Shown one piece after another: positions 18,835-27,456 of a stretch of DNA of 64,000 nt. A program made the position numbers and the translations under genes. Positions within the stretch are counted from its first letter, which is position 1. Each line of letters starts with the position of its first letter. The notes beneath the pieces were generated by a model, which searched no databases, had not been told where the DNA came from, and saw only the letters and a program-made list of their open reading frames with translations. The DNA is from Alphaproteobacteria bacterium (GTDB lineage: Bacteria > Pseudomonadota > Alphaproteobacteria > Rhizobiales > Xanthobacteraceae). The DNA lies in NCBI GenBank assembly GCA_005884765.1, contig VAZV01000150.1:40310-104309 (forward strand), in the 5' to 3' direction.

Positions 18835-19512
18835 TCAGCGCGCTCTCACGCTGTTCAAGAAGAGCTCGACGGCAGCGCGTCTCCGCCGCTCCAGAAACTC
18901 CGCGTCGATCGCGATGCCGTGCAGGGCAAGCCGGGTGGAATGCCCGAGCAGAAGATTCAGGAACAGGTCGGCGGCGAGTTCGGGGTCATCCACTTTGATC
19001 TCGCCGCGAGCGGCAAACTGCTGAAGCAGAATCGCCACGCCCCGGATCCCGCGCAGCCAGCCATCCTCGTGTGCAAGCCTTGCCAATTCCGGGAATTGAA
19101 CGGCCTGCGCCGCCAGAATTCGCTGCAACGTGGCGCACTCCGGCATGCGCGCTTGCGCAAGCATGTGCCGGCTAAGCTCATGCAAGGTCGTCTCGATATT
19201 TTTGGGATTGCTGTCGGTGGCCTGGGCCTCGGCTGCCGCCGATAGAGGAGCCAGCCAATCTCGAATCCTGCCGCGGAGGACTGCCGCGAACAAATCGCGC
19301 TTGTCGCGGTAACGCGCATAGACCGTCGGCTTGCCGACCCCCGCTGCCTCAGCGACGGCATCGATGGATGTTCCGTCAAAACCCCGCTCCATGAACAGCG
19401 TCGTTGCGACGTCGAGCAACCGCGCGTCACGGCGCAAGGCTTCCTCGCGGGTGGGACGACCGCCACTCCCCCGCCGCGCGGGGCGTTCGGCAATAATTCC
19501 CTCGCTCGACAT
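18835..19512 (-). CDS. TetR-family transcriptional regulator
   Basis: 225 residues. The N-terminal HTH is clear: RLLDVATTLFMERGFDGTSI followed by AVAEAAGVGKPTVYARYRDK. The C-terminal ligand domain resembles the TetR_C_33/AefR-like type, with LARLAHEDGW and FLNLLLG. Expected target: itself and the downstream patatin gene, perhaps also the Emr pump. A good palindrome lies 38 nt upstream of the start. Confidence 0.92.
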   Translation of the reverse strand: MSSEGIIAERPARRGSGGRPTREEALRRDARLLDVATTLFMERGFDGTSIDAVAEAAGVGKPTVYARYRDKRDLFAAVLRGRIRDWLAPLSAAAEAQATDSNPKNIETTLHELSRHMLAQARMPECATLQRILAAQAVQFPELARLAHEDGWLRGIRGVAILLQQFAARGEIKVDDPELAADLFLNLLLGHSTRLALHGIAIDAEFLERRRRAAVELFLNSVRAR

Positions 19513-19549
19513 CCATAATTCTCCTTGTCAGGCCGCACGGTCCACTATA

Positions 19550-19568
19550 AAACCATACCGTATCGTTT
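19550..19568. promoter_or_regulatory. 19-bp palindrome, candidate TetR operator
   Basis: AAACCATACCGTATCGTTT is an inverted repeat in all but one base pair per arm and the centre (AAAC-x-ATAC and GTAT-x-GTTT). It sits immediately upstream of the TetR gene. Its ATACCGTAT centre is like operators of AcrR/AefR-type TetR proteins. Confidence 0.6.
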
Positions 19569-19808
19569 TGTTACTGGCTAGTGGTAAATGCGGTCGGCAA
19601 CCCAATTGAGCGCTGCGAAAGGTTCATTGAGGCGTTTGGGCGACAGGAATCGCGGAACTCAAGGGTTCCCGATGCGGCAGCCGGTTTGTGGGATCGAGCC
19701 CCCACCCCGACCGGGCGTCGCGACGCAGCGGCCGGCCGGCGGGAAATCGCCGTCCCTCTCCCGAGGCCGGCCGTCTGCGCAACCCACCGGCACTTATCGC
19801 GAGGCGAC

Positions 19809-20235
19809 ATGAACAATGCGTACATATCCGCTTTCGCCGCTCTCGCAGGCTCGGGGATTGGCGCGATCGCTTCATTCGCGACGACCTGGTTGACGCAGGA
19901 CGCGCAGGAGCGTGCCCGACGCGTTGCTCAGGCGATGACTCGGCGCGAACGTCTATATGGTGAGTTCATCGAAGAGGCTTCGAAGTTATTTACCGACGCC
20001 CTTACCCATCAATTCGACGATCCCTCAAAATTTGTCCGGCTTTACGCCCTTGTCGGGAAGTTGCGGCTCTGCGCCCCTAGTAACGTCATTGCAAAGGCAG
20101 AGGAGGTCATGCAACACATCGTCGAAGTCTACCACCTCCCAACAGAGATTTCAGCAATCCGGAAGACAGGCAGCGGGACGACGTCGATGTGCTTCGGGCG
20201 TTCAGCGAAGCTTGTCGCGAAGACTTGGGCGTTTA
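19809..20235 (+). pseudogene. Small membrane-anchored protein, frameshifted near its end
   Basis: The start MNNAYISAFAALAGSGIG gives an N-terminal membrane helix, followed by a helical cytoplasmic part with RRERLYGEFIEEASKLF and RLYALVGKLRL. At about 20137 one base appears lost. The present frame then runs to TAG 20238-20240 with unrelated residues. The next frame reads DFSNPEDRQRDD, then LRAFSEACREDLGV and stop at 20235, the natural end for this rhizobial orphan family. Function unknown. Confidence 0.72.
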
Positions 20236-20298
20236 GATAGTGGCCCACGCGGATGCCGCCGACGAAGAAAACGCCTCTGCGATCTCTCGATCAAGAGC

Positions 20299-20443
20299 CG
20301 TTTGCCGACCTTCACGATCGCTCCATTTGGAGGAAGCGGCGGAGCGACATGTGCGGGGTCCGGCAGCTAGCGCTGAGCTGGATGATCTAGCCGAGGCAGG
20401 AATCGATTCGGAATCCGTGCTACAACGTGATCGGGGAGTCTCG
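20299..20443 (+). repeat. Diverged 146-bp direct repeat, copy 2
   Basis: Partner of 9586-9731. Here one frame is open through the whole unit (SRSLHLEEAAE, then ELDDLAEAGIDSESVLQRDR) and stops at TGA just past the unit. It starts about 60 nt after the frameshifted gene at 19809. Confidence 0.7.
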
Positions 20444-20820
20444 TGAAAGCAACTGCATGACCCTTCGGGTCTTTCACGATCTGTGACGAGGAACTAACCC
20501 CAGTTACATACCCCTTCCGAATTTAGGAGATCACTAGAAGCTTGCTGCTAAATGAGATTCTTCCTGCAAGTACGTTGATGCACAAATATGCCACTCGATA
20601 CCCGACTTGCACGTTCGGTTATTACTGATCCCGGAACCGAAATGATCGAGCATAATCTTTTGCTTCTGCATCAATCGGAGCGGTTGAGCCCCACATGCGC
20701 GGCCTGATGCCGCCATCTCCATTGAAGGGCGCGGCGCCTCATCAGGCGGTGTGAGACACGACAATGCCGGTCGGCCAGTTCTCGACTGCCCTGCACCACC
20801 AATATTTCCGAATTTGATTT
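20444..20820. other. Gene-free stretch with nested hairpin
   Basis: At 20459-20471 GACCC-TTC-GGGTC is followed by TTT. It is enclosed by GTGAAA (20443-20448) and TTTCAC (20472-20477). This may be a terminator for the relic unit to its left. The remaining about 340 nt hold no convincing gene. Confidence 0.4.
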
Positions 20821-23733
20821 CTAAGAGGCAGCTCGCGAAACTGCGCCCCACTGCAACAAGTTGAGTTGCGCTTTCGCAGTCTTCAAGTCGGCAGTTTCAA
20901 AGCCCTCGCTGAAACGATCGTACACCGGCTGCAGAAGGCTGCGGGCCTCGGCGATTCGGCCTTGATCCTGCTGTAAGCGCGCGAGGCTTGTGGATGTTCG
21001 CAGCTCCCATGACAGGGCGCCTTGCGGGCGCGCCCAATCGAGCGAGCGCAAGAAGTGCTCCTCGGCCGCCCTAGCGGCCTGCGGCGCACCCTCCCGCAGG
21101 ATGAGTTCGCCTTTGATGCGCAGGAGCTCGGCAACGCACCAGCGCTCCTCGGTGTGCTCGGATCGCGCGAGCGCCTCGTCGATTGCCAAAAGCCCTTCGG
21201 CGGCTTTGCCGTCACGACCGAGGGCGTCCGCAATCTCGGCGAGGAATGGAGTGTAAAGGAGGCTAAGCGCGTTCTGAGGGACGCGGCTGAACGCGGAGCG
21301 CAGAAGCTTCAACCCGGCGCCAGTGTTGCCACGCTTGATGAGCAGCACGCCCGCAAAACATCGTCCCGCGACGTTCCACAACTCAAGCGCGTGCCTAGCG
21401 GAAAGATCCATGAGCGTCTTTACGTATCGCTCCGCCAAGGTCAGATCGCCGACGAGAAGCGCGACGGGGCAGGCAGACTGAAGCAGGGTAACGACCAGCG
21501 ACACCGGGTGATCGCTGGCGCGAGGGTCGACTACATTGCGTTCGACGCTACGCATGGCTTGGTCGGCGAGTCCCTGCAGCCAGAGTATTCGGGAGTAATA
21601 GGCACGCGCCAATAGCCGCTGGTCATATTGAAACCTGATGATGTGCGACCTCTTGGCGACATAGCGGGCCAGCATGCGCTCGATGTGCCGCCGCGCACCT
21701 TCTTGGTCACCCAAGGCACCCAGCGCGACGCCGACCAGACGGTCGCCGATTGCCCCGTCGGCAGGATCGGCCGTTGTCGCCGCATAGGTGCAGAATCTTT
21801 CGGCTACCCCCAGCGCCGTCCGATATTGGCCGCTCGTGAACCACTCGCTAAACAAGGCCCAAAGCGCTCGCAGGCGATAATCCGCATCGTCGAGACTTTC
21901 CGCGATCTCAAGCGCGGTTGTCCAGGCGGCTAACGTCTCGGGGCAGGAGCCCTTCGTCAGATACACCGCAGAGCCAAGCGCCGCATACAATTGCATATTG
22001 CGACGTGCATCTCGACTCTCGACGGGACCGGAAAGCGCCCGCTCGACGCGACCGCGACATTCCTCCATCAGCGACAAGAGCACCCACAGCGGTACCGCAG
22101 CCACCGTCAGCGCTACGCCGATTTCGGCGGCGCCAGTTGGCGAGAACGCCCAATCCAAAGCCGCGCGCACCTGTCCGATTTGACGGCCGTAGCGCGCCAG
22201 CCAGGCGGGCGCTGGCAAAGTCTCCAGCTCTATTTCGGATCTTTCAAAGAGACGCCGGTAATAATCCGCATGGCGTCGTGCCACTTGTTCGAACTCGCCG
22301 CTTTCGGCGAGCTTCTCCAGGGCGTAGACGCGTGTGGTCTCGTGTAGCCGATGATGCGCAATCGCGCCTCCGGCCTCCAGGGTAACGAGAGATTTCGTGA
22401 CGAGGTTCGCTAACGAGCGGACCACATCGGACACGGCGATCTCGTCATCCGCCGCAACCAAACTTGCGGCTTCTGCGGTAAAGTCGCCGGCGAACACGGC
22501 AAGTCGCCGCATGACCAAACGTTCGGGCTCGGGCAGCAACTCATAACTCCAGTCCAGCGTTGCGCGCAGCGTCTGGTGGCGCGGCAGCGCCGTTCGGCGG
22601 CCGCTGGTCAGCATCCCCAAGTGATCATTCAAGCTGGCGGCGACCTGCTGGAGCCCGAGCGTGGCGACGCGAGTTGCCGCAAAATCGATGGCCAACGGGA
22701 TACCATCGAGGCGCCGACAGATTGCAGCAATTGCCGGAAGGTTCTCTCCATTTGGCGAGAAATCCGAATGCACGGCCCTGGTCGTGGCGATGAAAAGCTG
22801 CACCGCGCTGCGACCAAGCATATCGTCGGGTTCCTCATGCTGCGAGGGTACATCCAACGGCGGAACGCGGTAAACGTACTCGCCCTCGATCGTCAGGATC
22901 TCGCGGCTCGTCGCAAGAATGGTGGTTCGCGGACACATGCGCACGATCGTTTCCGCTAACCTGGCTGCTGCGTCGATCACGTGTTCGCAATTATCGAGAA
23001 CAAGCAGAAGTCTCTGTGCTCCGATGGCCCGAGCGACGGACTCTGCGGAAATCTCGTCGCCGCCCAATTTCAAGCTGAGGCCCCCTGCCACGGCGGACGG
23101 TACCAGCCCCGGATCCGACAGTGACACCAGTTCGACGAGCCGAACATCACCCTGAAAGCTCGGAAACAAGCCGCGGGCCACCTCGAATGCCAACCTGGTT
23201 TTGCCGATTCCCCCCGGCCCGGTCAGCGTGACCACCCGGTAGGCGGATAGAAGACCGCGCAAATGCTGCACGGCATTGGTTCGACCGACCAGTTCGGATG
23301 CTGCCGCAGGCAAATTGGTTTGAAATGGCTCGGCCGGGCTTCGCATCGGTTCGAGATCCATCGAGTCTACTGACGATGTGCTCTCCCGGGATGTCCACGC
23401 ACCGAGTAGACGATAGCCACGACCGGAGGCCGTCTTCAGTATTCCGCGATCCGAACCGAGCGCCTTGCGAATCGCAGATATGTGAAACTGGAGCGTATTG
23501 TCCTCCACGATCGCGCCCGGCCAAATGCGAGCCGAGAGGTCGTTCCTGGTGACAAGCTCACCTGCCGACTGAACCAGAACTTCGATGATTTCGAATGCGC
23601 GGCCTCCGACCGGGACTGGCACTCCACGCGCTCGCAGTTCACGCCGAGCGAGATCAACCTCCCACTCGCCCGACTCGTACACCAGTTGTCGGCCTTGTGC
23701 GCGCACTCGCGACCCCGGTTCAGGATTTCTCAT
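20821..23733 (-). CDS. Large regulator: OmpR-type wHTH, NB-ARC ATPase, TPR-like
   Basis: 970 residues. Residues about 20-112 form an OmpR/PhoB-type winged helix (GGRAFEIIEVLVQSAGELVT and LQFHISAIRKALG). A P-loop NTPase of the STAND/NB-ARC kind follows: Walker A TGPGGIGKTRLA (about 170-181) and Walker B LLLVLDNCEHV (about 243). The C-terminal about 500 residues are helical TPR-like repeats. STAND proteins switch by ATP exchange after ligand binding to the repeats. It diverges from the deacetylase operon at 24037 and is the likely activator of it. Confidence 0.92.
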   Translation of the reverse strand: MRNPEPGSRVRAQGRQLVYESGEWEVDLARRELRARGVPVPVGGRAFEIIEVLVQSAGELVTRNDLSARIWPGAIVEDNTLQFHISAIRKALGSDRGILKTASGRGYRLLGAWTSRESTSSVDSMDLEPMRSPAEPFQTNLPAAASELVGRTNAVQHLRGLLSAYRVVTLTGPGGIGKTRLAFEVARGLFPSFQGDVRLVELVSLSDPGLVPSAVAGGLSLKLGGDEISAESVARAIGAQRLLLVLDNCEHVIDAAARLAETIVRMCPRTTILATSREILTIEGEYVYRVPPLDVPSQHEEPDDMLGRSAVQLFIATTRAVHSDFSPNGENLPAIAAICRRLDGIPLAIDFAATRVATLGLQQVAASLNDHLGMLTSGRRTALPRHQTLRATLDWSYELLPEPERLVMRRLAVFAGDFTAEAASLVAADDEIAVSDVVRSLANLVTKSLVTLEAGGAIAHHRLHETTRVYALEKLAESGEFEQVARRHADYYRRLFERSEIELETLPAPAWLARYGRQIGQVRAALDWAFSPTGAAEIGVALTVAAVPLWVLLSLMEECRGRVERALSGPVESRDARRNMQLYAALGSAVYLTKGSCPETLAAWTTALEIAESLDDADYRLRALWALFSEWFTSGQYRTALGVAERFCTYAATTADPADGAIGDRLVGVALGALGDQEGARRHIERMLARYVAKRSHIIRFQYDQRLLARAYYSRILWLQGLADQAMRSVERNVVDPRASDHPVSLVVTLLQSACPVALLVGDLTLAERYVKTLMDLSARHALELWNVAGRCFAGVLLIKRGNTGAGLKLLRSAFSRVPQNALSLLYTPFLAEIADALGRDGKAAEGLLAIDEALARSEHTEERWCVAELLRIKGELILREGAPQAARAAEEHFLRSLDWARPQGALSWELRTSTSLARLQQDQGRIAEARSLLQPVYDRFSEGFETADLKTAKAQLNLLQWGAVSRAAS

Positions 23734-24036
23734 GTTTTATCAGAATTCGGCAGCGCGCGAGCCGCCACGGCCGGTTCTGTCGCTGGCCGACGACCATTGC
23801 TGCAGGTGCGTTGAGGTCGCCGACCGCTTTCCGGGCATTTCCGGCAAGGCCTCTCGATTTCTCAGAAATTCTCAGCACTGCTTCAAGGATTTGCTGCACG
23901 GCGCCACGATAGAAAGGCGTCCTGGCGCGGCGTACTGCATGGAAATCTTCCTTTCGGTGGGCATTCCTTCACCCCAACCCGAGGAGCGCTTCCCGATCAA
24001 GAAGAGTTGAGAGTGCGTCAAGCAGAGGAGTCGCGA
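23734..24036. promoter_or_regulatory. Divergent intergenic region, STAND regulator / deacetylase operon
   Basis: 303 nt with no gene. It should carry the promoters of both units. ATTTCTCAGAAATTCTCAG near 23857 holds the inverted repeat TTTCTCAGAAA, a possible binding site. Confidence 0.45.
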
Positions 24037-25062
24037 ATGATCAATCCCGCGCAGAAGCCCTCGCATTTCAATCGCCGAGAGGCTCTTCAGACCGTCGTAA
24101 TCGCCGCCGCTGCCGGCGGCCTGATCGGCGCTGCCAGCGCCGCGACGACAACCATCAGTACGTCTGACCGCAACGCAGGCGATTTCTGGCCGAACGGCGC
24201 GCGGCTGGCGGTGAGTTTCTCGCTCATGTTCGAAGGCGGCGGGCAGCCGATCTCGGGCGCAGGCGGTGTAATCCCGGACCCAATCGAGAAGGGCGTTCCG
24301 GATCTACCGACCAACGCCTTCTTCGCCTACGGCCACTACGAAGGCATCCCCCGCGTACTCGACCTCGTTGACAAGCATGGGATCAAGCTTTCATCGTTCA
24401 TGATCGGCAAAGCGGTCGAAACCTCACCGGCTCTGGCTCAGGAGATCGTGCGACGCGGGCATGAAGCCGCCGCGCACGGTCGGGTGTGGGACAACTCGTA
24501 TCAGCTCTCCCGTGACGAGGAAAAGCGCTTCATCGCCGATAGCGTCGAGACGATCCATAAGATCACCGGCCAGGTACCGATCGGCTGGAACGCGTACTGG
24601 ATGCGCAACTCCATCCATTTCCTGGAGACGCTGCAGGATCTAGGCTTTGTTTATCACATCGACGAACCAAGCCACGACGAGCCGTTCATTGTTCCGGTAC
24701 GCGGGAGGGATTTCGTCACCGTCCCCTACACCTTCCACATGAACGACATCGTCTCCTTTCCCTTCGTCGGCTGGAATGCGGCCGCCTACGAGCAAGGGCT
24801 GCGCGACGAGTTCGATCAGCTTTACGAAGAGGGCATGCATCGACGGCGCATGATGGTGATTAGCCTGCACGATCGCATCTCCGGTCATGCCGGCAGGGTT
24901 CGAGCCCTTGACCGCTTCCTCACCTACGCGAAGGGCAAGGAGGATGTCTGGTTCGCCCGGAAGGATGAGATCGCCCGCTACGTGCTGGCCAACCGCGCCG
25001 GCACGCCGGTTGTCGATCGGGGTCCGCCGAGCGTAACCGGCCTGCCCGGGCCGACGGGCTGA
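24037..25062 (+). CDS. Tat-exported polysaccharide-deacetylase-family protein
   Basis: About 341 residues from ATG 24037, preferred over 24007 because GAGGAG lies 7 nt before it. A twin-arginine signal is visible (NRREALQTVVIAAAAGG). The fold follows the NodB/PuuE-like deacetylase superfamily: ARLAVSFSLMFEGG, the TIM-barrel step SSFMIGKAVE, and GHEAAAHGRVW where NodB proteins have the metal-binding His pair. The first His-Asp motif is altered (SLMFEGG), so it may act on a C-N bond other than sugar acetamide. First gene of a three-gene operon. Confidence 0.82.
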   Translation: MINPAQKPSHFNRREALQTVVIAAAAGGLIGAASAATTTISTSDRNAGDFWPNGARLAVSFSLMFEGGGQPISGAGGVIPDPIEKGVPDLPTNAFFAYGHYEGIPRVLDLVDKHGIKLSSFMIGKAVETSPALAQEIVRRGHEAAAHGRVWDNSYQLSRDEEKRFIADSVETIHKITGQVPIGWNAYWMRNSIHFLETLQDLGFVYHIDEPSHDEPFIVPVRGRDFVTVPYTFHMNDIVSFPFVGWNAAAYEQGLRDEFDQLYEEGMHRRRMMVISLHDRISGHAGRVRALDRFLTYAKGKEDVWFARKDEIARYVLANRAGTPVVDRGPPSVTGLPGPTG

Positions 25063-25078
25063 AGAAGGAGGCTTACCG

Positions 25079-25630
25079 ATGTCTGATGAGCTGAACCGTG
25101 CCCGCATCATAGAAGCCCTCGTCGCATTGACGCTTTCGCTGTCCACGCCGGTCTTTGCCGCTGAGAGCATCAAGATCAATGACCTCGTCGTCGCCGCGGC
25201 AATCCCAGACGCGCAACGCGAGGCGACGATGAAGGCAGTCCGCGCATTCTACGATTTCTGGAACACCGGCGACGAGGCCCTGCTGCAGGAAGCCATCGCG
25301 CCCAACTTCACCGATCACACACTGCCGTCAGGCCGACCGCAAGGACCGGAGGGACCGGCCTTCGCTTCGCGCCGGTTGCGCGCCGCTGTGCCTGACCTCA
25401 AGGTTACGGTGGAGAAGATGATCGTCGCCGGCGACTACGTCACCGTGCATATGAGCTTCACCGGTCACTTCACTGGCAAGTTCGGACAGACGCAAGGCAA
25501 GGGCCAGCCGGTCCCCTTCATCGCTACCGATCTCGTTAAGATCGAGAATGGCCGCATTACCGACAATTGGCACATCGAGGACAATCTGACGCTGCTGCAG
25601 GAGATGGGTGTCGCCAAGGTCAATTCGTAA
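25079..25630 (+). CDS. SnoaL-like ester cyclase, secreted
   Basis: 183 residues. A signal-like hydrophobic stretch (LVALTLSLSTPVFA) precedes a SnoaL/NTF2-fold domain: AVRAFYDFWNTGDEALLQEA, APNFTDHTLP, FASRRLRAAVPDLKVTVE, VTVHMSFTGHFTG and ITDNWHIEDNLTLLQEMG. The pattern is that of the ester cyclase family. It starts 17 nt after the deacetylase stop with GAAGGAGG before it, so the two are cotranscribed. The substrate is unknown. Confidence 0.85.
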   Translation: MSDELNRARIIEALVALTLSLSTPVFAAESIKINDLVVAAAIPDAQREATMKAVRAFYDFWNTGDEALLQEAIAPNFTDHTLPSGRPQGPEGPAFASRRLRAAVPDLKVTVEKMIVAGDYVTVHMSFTGHFTGKFGQTQGKGQPVPFIATDLVKIENGRITDNWHIEDNLTLLQEMGVAKVNS

Positions 25631-25702
25631 TCGGCGGTGCGTAACAGCGCGCGATAGAGGCGCGACATGCCAAGGACACCTCTATCCGAGGAGCAAATTG
25701 CA

Positions 25703-26587
25703 ATGAGTATCGATAAGTTTGCACGCTGGCTGAGCCGTGTGATTTTGGCCGTCGCGATCATCATGATCGGATGGGGCTTATCTGTCATCTTCACGCAACC
25801 TGTCACGGCCTGGTTTTCTGCATCGACCATGATTTGGATGGCGCTATTGATGATATCTGCGATATGGCAGCTGCGCGGGTCCTTCCCGGCTATTGCGGCG
25901 TTGGCGCTGGCCACCGCCGTGGTTTCGCGCTTATTCAGCATTCTACGTCTGAACCCTCCGGCTGATATCGCCGGTTTGAAACCTGACGATCTCGACCTGC
26001 TGGTCGCGACGGGTCCGGGCGTACCGGGTTTTGCGATTTTGGGTTGGTTTCTGGGTGCTCTTGTGTTCGTCCAATTCATCCTGCGGGCCGCATCTGTCGT
26101 AGCATCGTCGGATTCGCCCAAAATATCGCTCAGTGAGTTGGCTCTGACGTTCATCAGAATCTATATCGGGTTGATGTTCGTGCCTCATTTCGGGAGTCAC
26201 ATCCTCGGCGGGCCCTTTCAATTCAAGATCTACACGCTCTATTTCGAGAGCCTTGGGATTTTTATGCCCGCCACGCAGGTTGCGCTCGCCGGGTCGATCG
26301 AACTCATTTCCGCCGTCGGCCTCACATTGGGACTCTTCACGCGCCCGGTGGCCTTGCTCGGATCGGTGTACTTGCTGATGTCGATGCTGTTGGGCGGCCA
26401 TTTTCAGATCGGTTATGTGTGGGCACTGCCGGAGGGAGGCTACGAATTTGGCGTGTTTTGGGCCGTGATGATCGCCGTGTTCGCTGTGCTGGGCGGCGGC
26501 CGATATTCGGTGGACTGGGAACTGTGGCGAAGCGAGCCGGCCCGGCGGCTCCTGCCTAAGGTCGTGCGGGAAGCACTGGCGAGCTAA
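25703..26587 (+). CDS. DoxX-like polytopic membrane protein
   Basis: 294 residues from ATG 25703 (GAGGAGCAAATTGCA before it). About eight hydrophobic segments. The second half carries a DoxX-type pattern: RIYIGLMFVP, QVALAGSIELISAVGLTLGLFTRP and FWAVMIAVFAVLGGGRYSVD. The N-terminal half is an extra four-helix part. DoxX proteins are often linked to redox or thiol stress; here the role is not known. Third gene of the operon, 72 nt after the cyclase. Confidence 0.75.
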   Translation: MSIDKFARWLSRVILAVAIIMIGWGLSVIFTQPVTAWFSASTMIWMALLMISAIWQLRGSFPAIAALALATAVVSRLFSILRLNPPADIAGLKPDDLDLLVATGPGVPGFAILGWFLGALVFVQFILRAASVVASSDSPKISLSELALTFIRIYIGLMFVPHFGSHILGGPFQFKIYTLYFESLGIFMPATQVALAGSIELISAVGLTLGLFTRPVALLGSVYLLMSMLLGGHFQIGYVWALPEGGYEFGVFWAVMIAVFAVLGGGRYSVDWELWRSEPARRLLPKVVREALAS

Positions 26588-26690
26588 CCAATCGCAGAAC
26601 CCGCTTATGACGAGTCCCGTCCTCCAAATGAATTGCCGGCAGTGAAAGCTCATAAGACGCTCCTCGCCGGTTGAATGAGGTGATACCGCG

Positions 26691-27155
26691 ATGAAACAGA
26701 TTGTGCTCGTCATCGCGGTCGCTCTCCTGCTTACCGCATGCAGCAAGGAACAGCCCAAGAAGGTCGAAATCCGGCCGGTGCGCGTGACCTTGGTTCAGCA
26801 CGCCCTAAGTGGCGATACGATAAGTTTGACCGGCCAAATTCAGGCCAAGGATCCGATCAATCTGGCTTTCAGGATCGGAGGTCGGCTGCTGGAAAGAAAC
26901 GTGACGGTCGGCGATGCTGTTGCGCCCGGCCAGGTCGTCGCGAGAATTGAACCCCAGGATTTCCAAAACGCGCTGCGTTCGGCGGAAGCCGATCTGGCTT
27001 CCGCGCAAGCCGTGCCGGCAAATTCGAGAGGCACAGAAGGTCGGCAGAGCGAGCTGTTGAGCAAGGGATTTACGACACAAGCTCAATACGATCAGGCCGA
27101 GGTGGCTGGGGCGGGAGGATCGAACCTCCGAATGGCGGCATCAAAATCAGCTTGA
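26691..27155 (+). pseudogene. RND adaptor lipoprotein, 3' end lost
   Basis: The N-terminus has a lipoprotein signal (VALLLTACSKE, Cys about 16). It is followed by the first lipoyl half (TGQIQAKDPINLAFRIGGRL, GDAVAPGQVVARIEPQDFQ) and the start of the coiled hairpin. RND adaptors need about 350 residues; this one runs out after about 137, at 27102. There the frame enters a tRNA-Gln fragment and stops at 27155 after 18 foreign codons. The hairpin also looks shortened (SAQAVPANSRG). No permease gene follows, so an efflux operon was cut here. Confidence 0.85.
27103..27146 (-). tRNA. tRNA-Gln(TTG) 3' fragment, cut at the anticodon loop
   Basis: Read on the minus strand: the anticodon loop TTTTGAT, the 3' half of the anticodon stem GCCGC, the variable loop, the T arm GGAGG-TTCGATC-CTCC and the acceptor CCGCCCCA-GCCA. 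The 5' half is absent; beyond the loop the sequence (AATCAAGCTGA) no longer fits a tRNA. It cannot be a working tRNA. A break exactly at the anticodon loop is where many tyrosine integrases recombine, so this is best read as an att site. Confidence 0.85.
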
Positions 27156-27308
27156 TTATTCAATGATTTCAAGGCGCATTTGGAAGAAAAGGCTCAAAAC
27201 GCCTCTAGTAATTTCAATTGCTTGGCAGCCGTTTCCAAATGAAAAACAGCCCTCCAAGCAGGGATCAGTCGCGGCAAAGTTTGGGAGCGAACTGCACGGG
27301 TCTCGAAC

Positions 27309-27359
27309 CGTTGCCCTCCGAAGGCAAAGGTCACACATTCGAATCGTGTTCTCCAGCGC
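27309..27359 (+). tRNA. tRNA-Arg(CCG) 3' fragment
   Basis: The anticodon arm is perfect: TTGCC-CTCCGAA-GGCAA with anticodon CCG. It is followed by AAGGTC and a T arm ACACA-TTCGAAT-CGTGT. The acceptor 3' strand and CCA are replaced by TCTCCAGCGC, and the 5' half is missing. It is a relic, probably another integration site, 162 nt from the tRNA-Gln fragment. Confidence 0.75.
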
Positions 27360-27456
27360 TTATCCCCAGGCGACCCCAAACACCTGCGAGATGATCGATC
27401 AATAACGCGACGATCAGCGTCATGCACATGACAGTGCGCCGGCCGATGCGGTTCAC
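27331..27456 (-). CDS. Small membrane protein of the NRIGRR family, copy 1
   Basis: 41 codons from a GTG that overlaps the TGA of the ligase relic (GTGA). NRIGRR is followed by a membrane helix (CMTLIVALLIDHLAGVWG). A homologue lies at 59729 with the same leading AAGCTTTCGCGTGAACCG. The C-terminus runs into the tRNA-Arg fragment, whose TCA supplies the stop, so the natural 3' end may be lost. Confidence 0.5.
   Translation of the reverse strand: MNRIGRRTVMCMTLIVALLIDHLAGVWGRLGISAGEHDSNV

Noticed and set aside
27103..27359. Functional tRNA genes
   Set aside because: Both tRNA-like segments lack their 5' halves, and the Arg one also lacks its acceptor end, so neither can fold as a tRNA.
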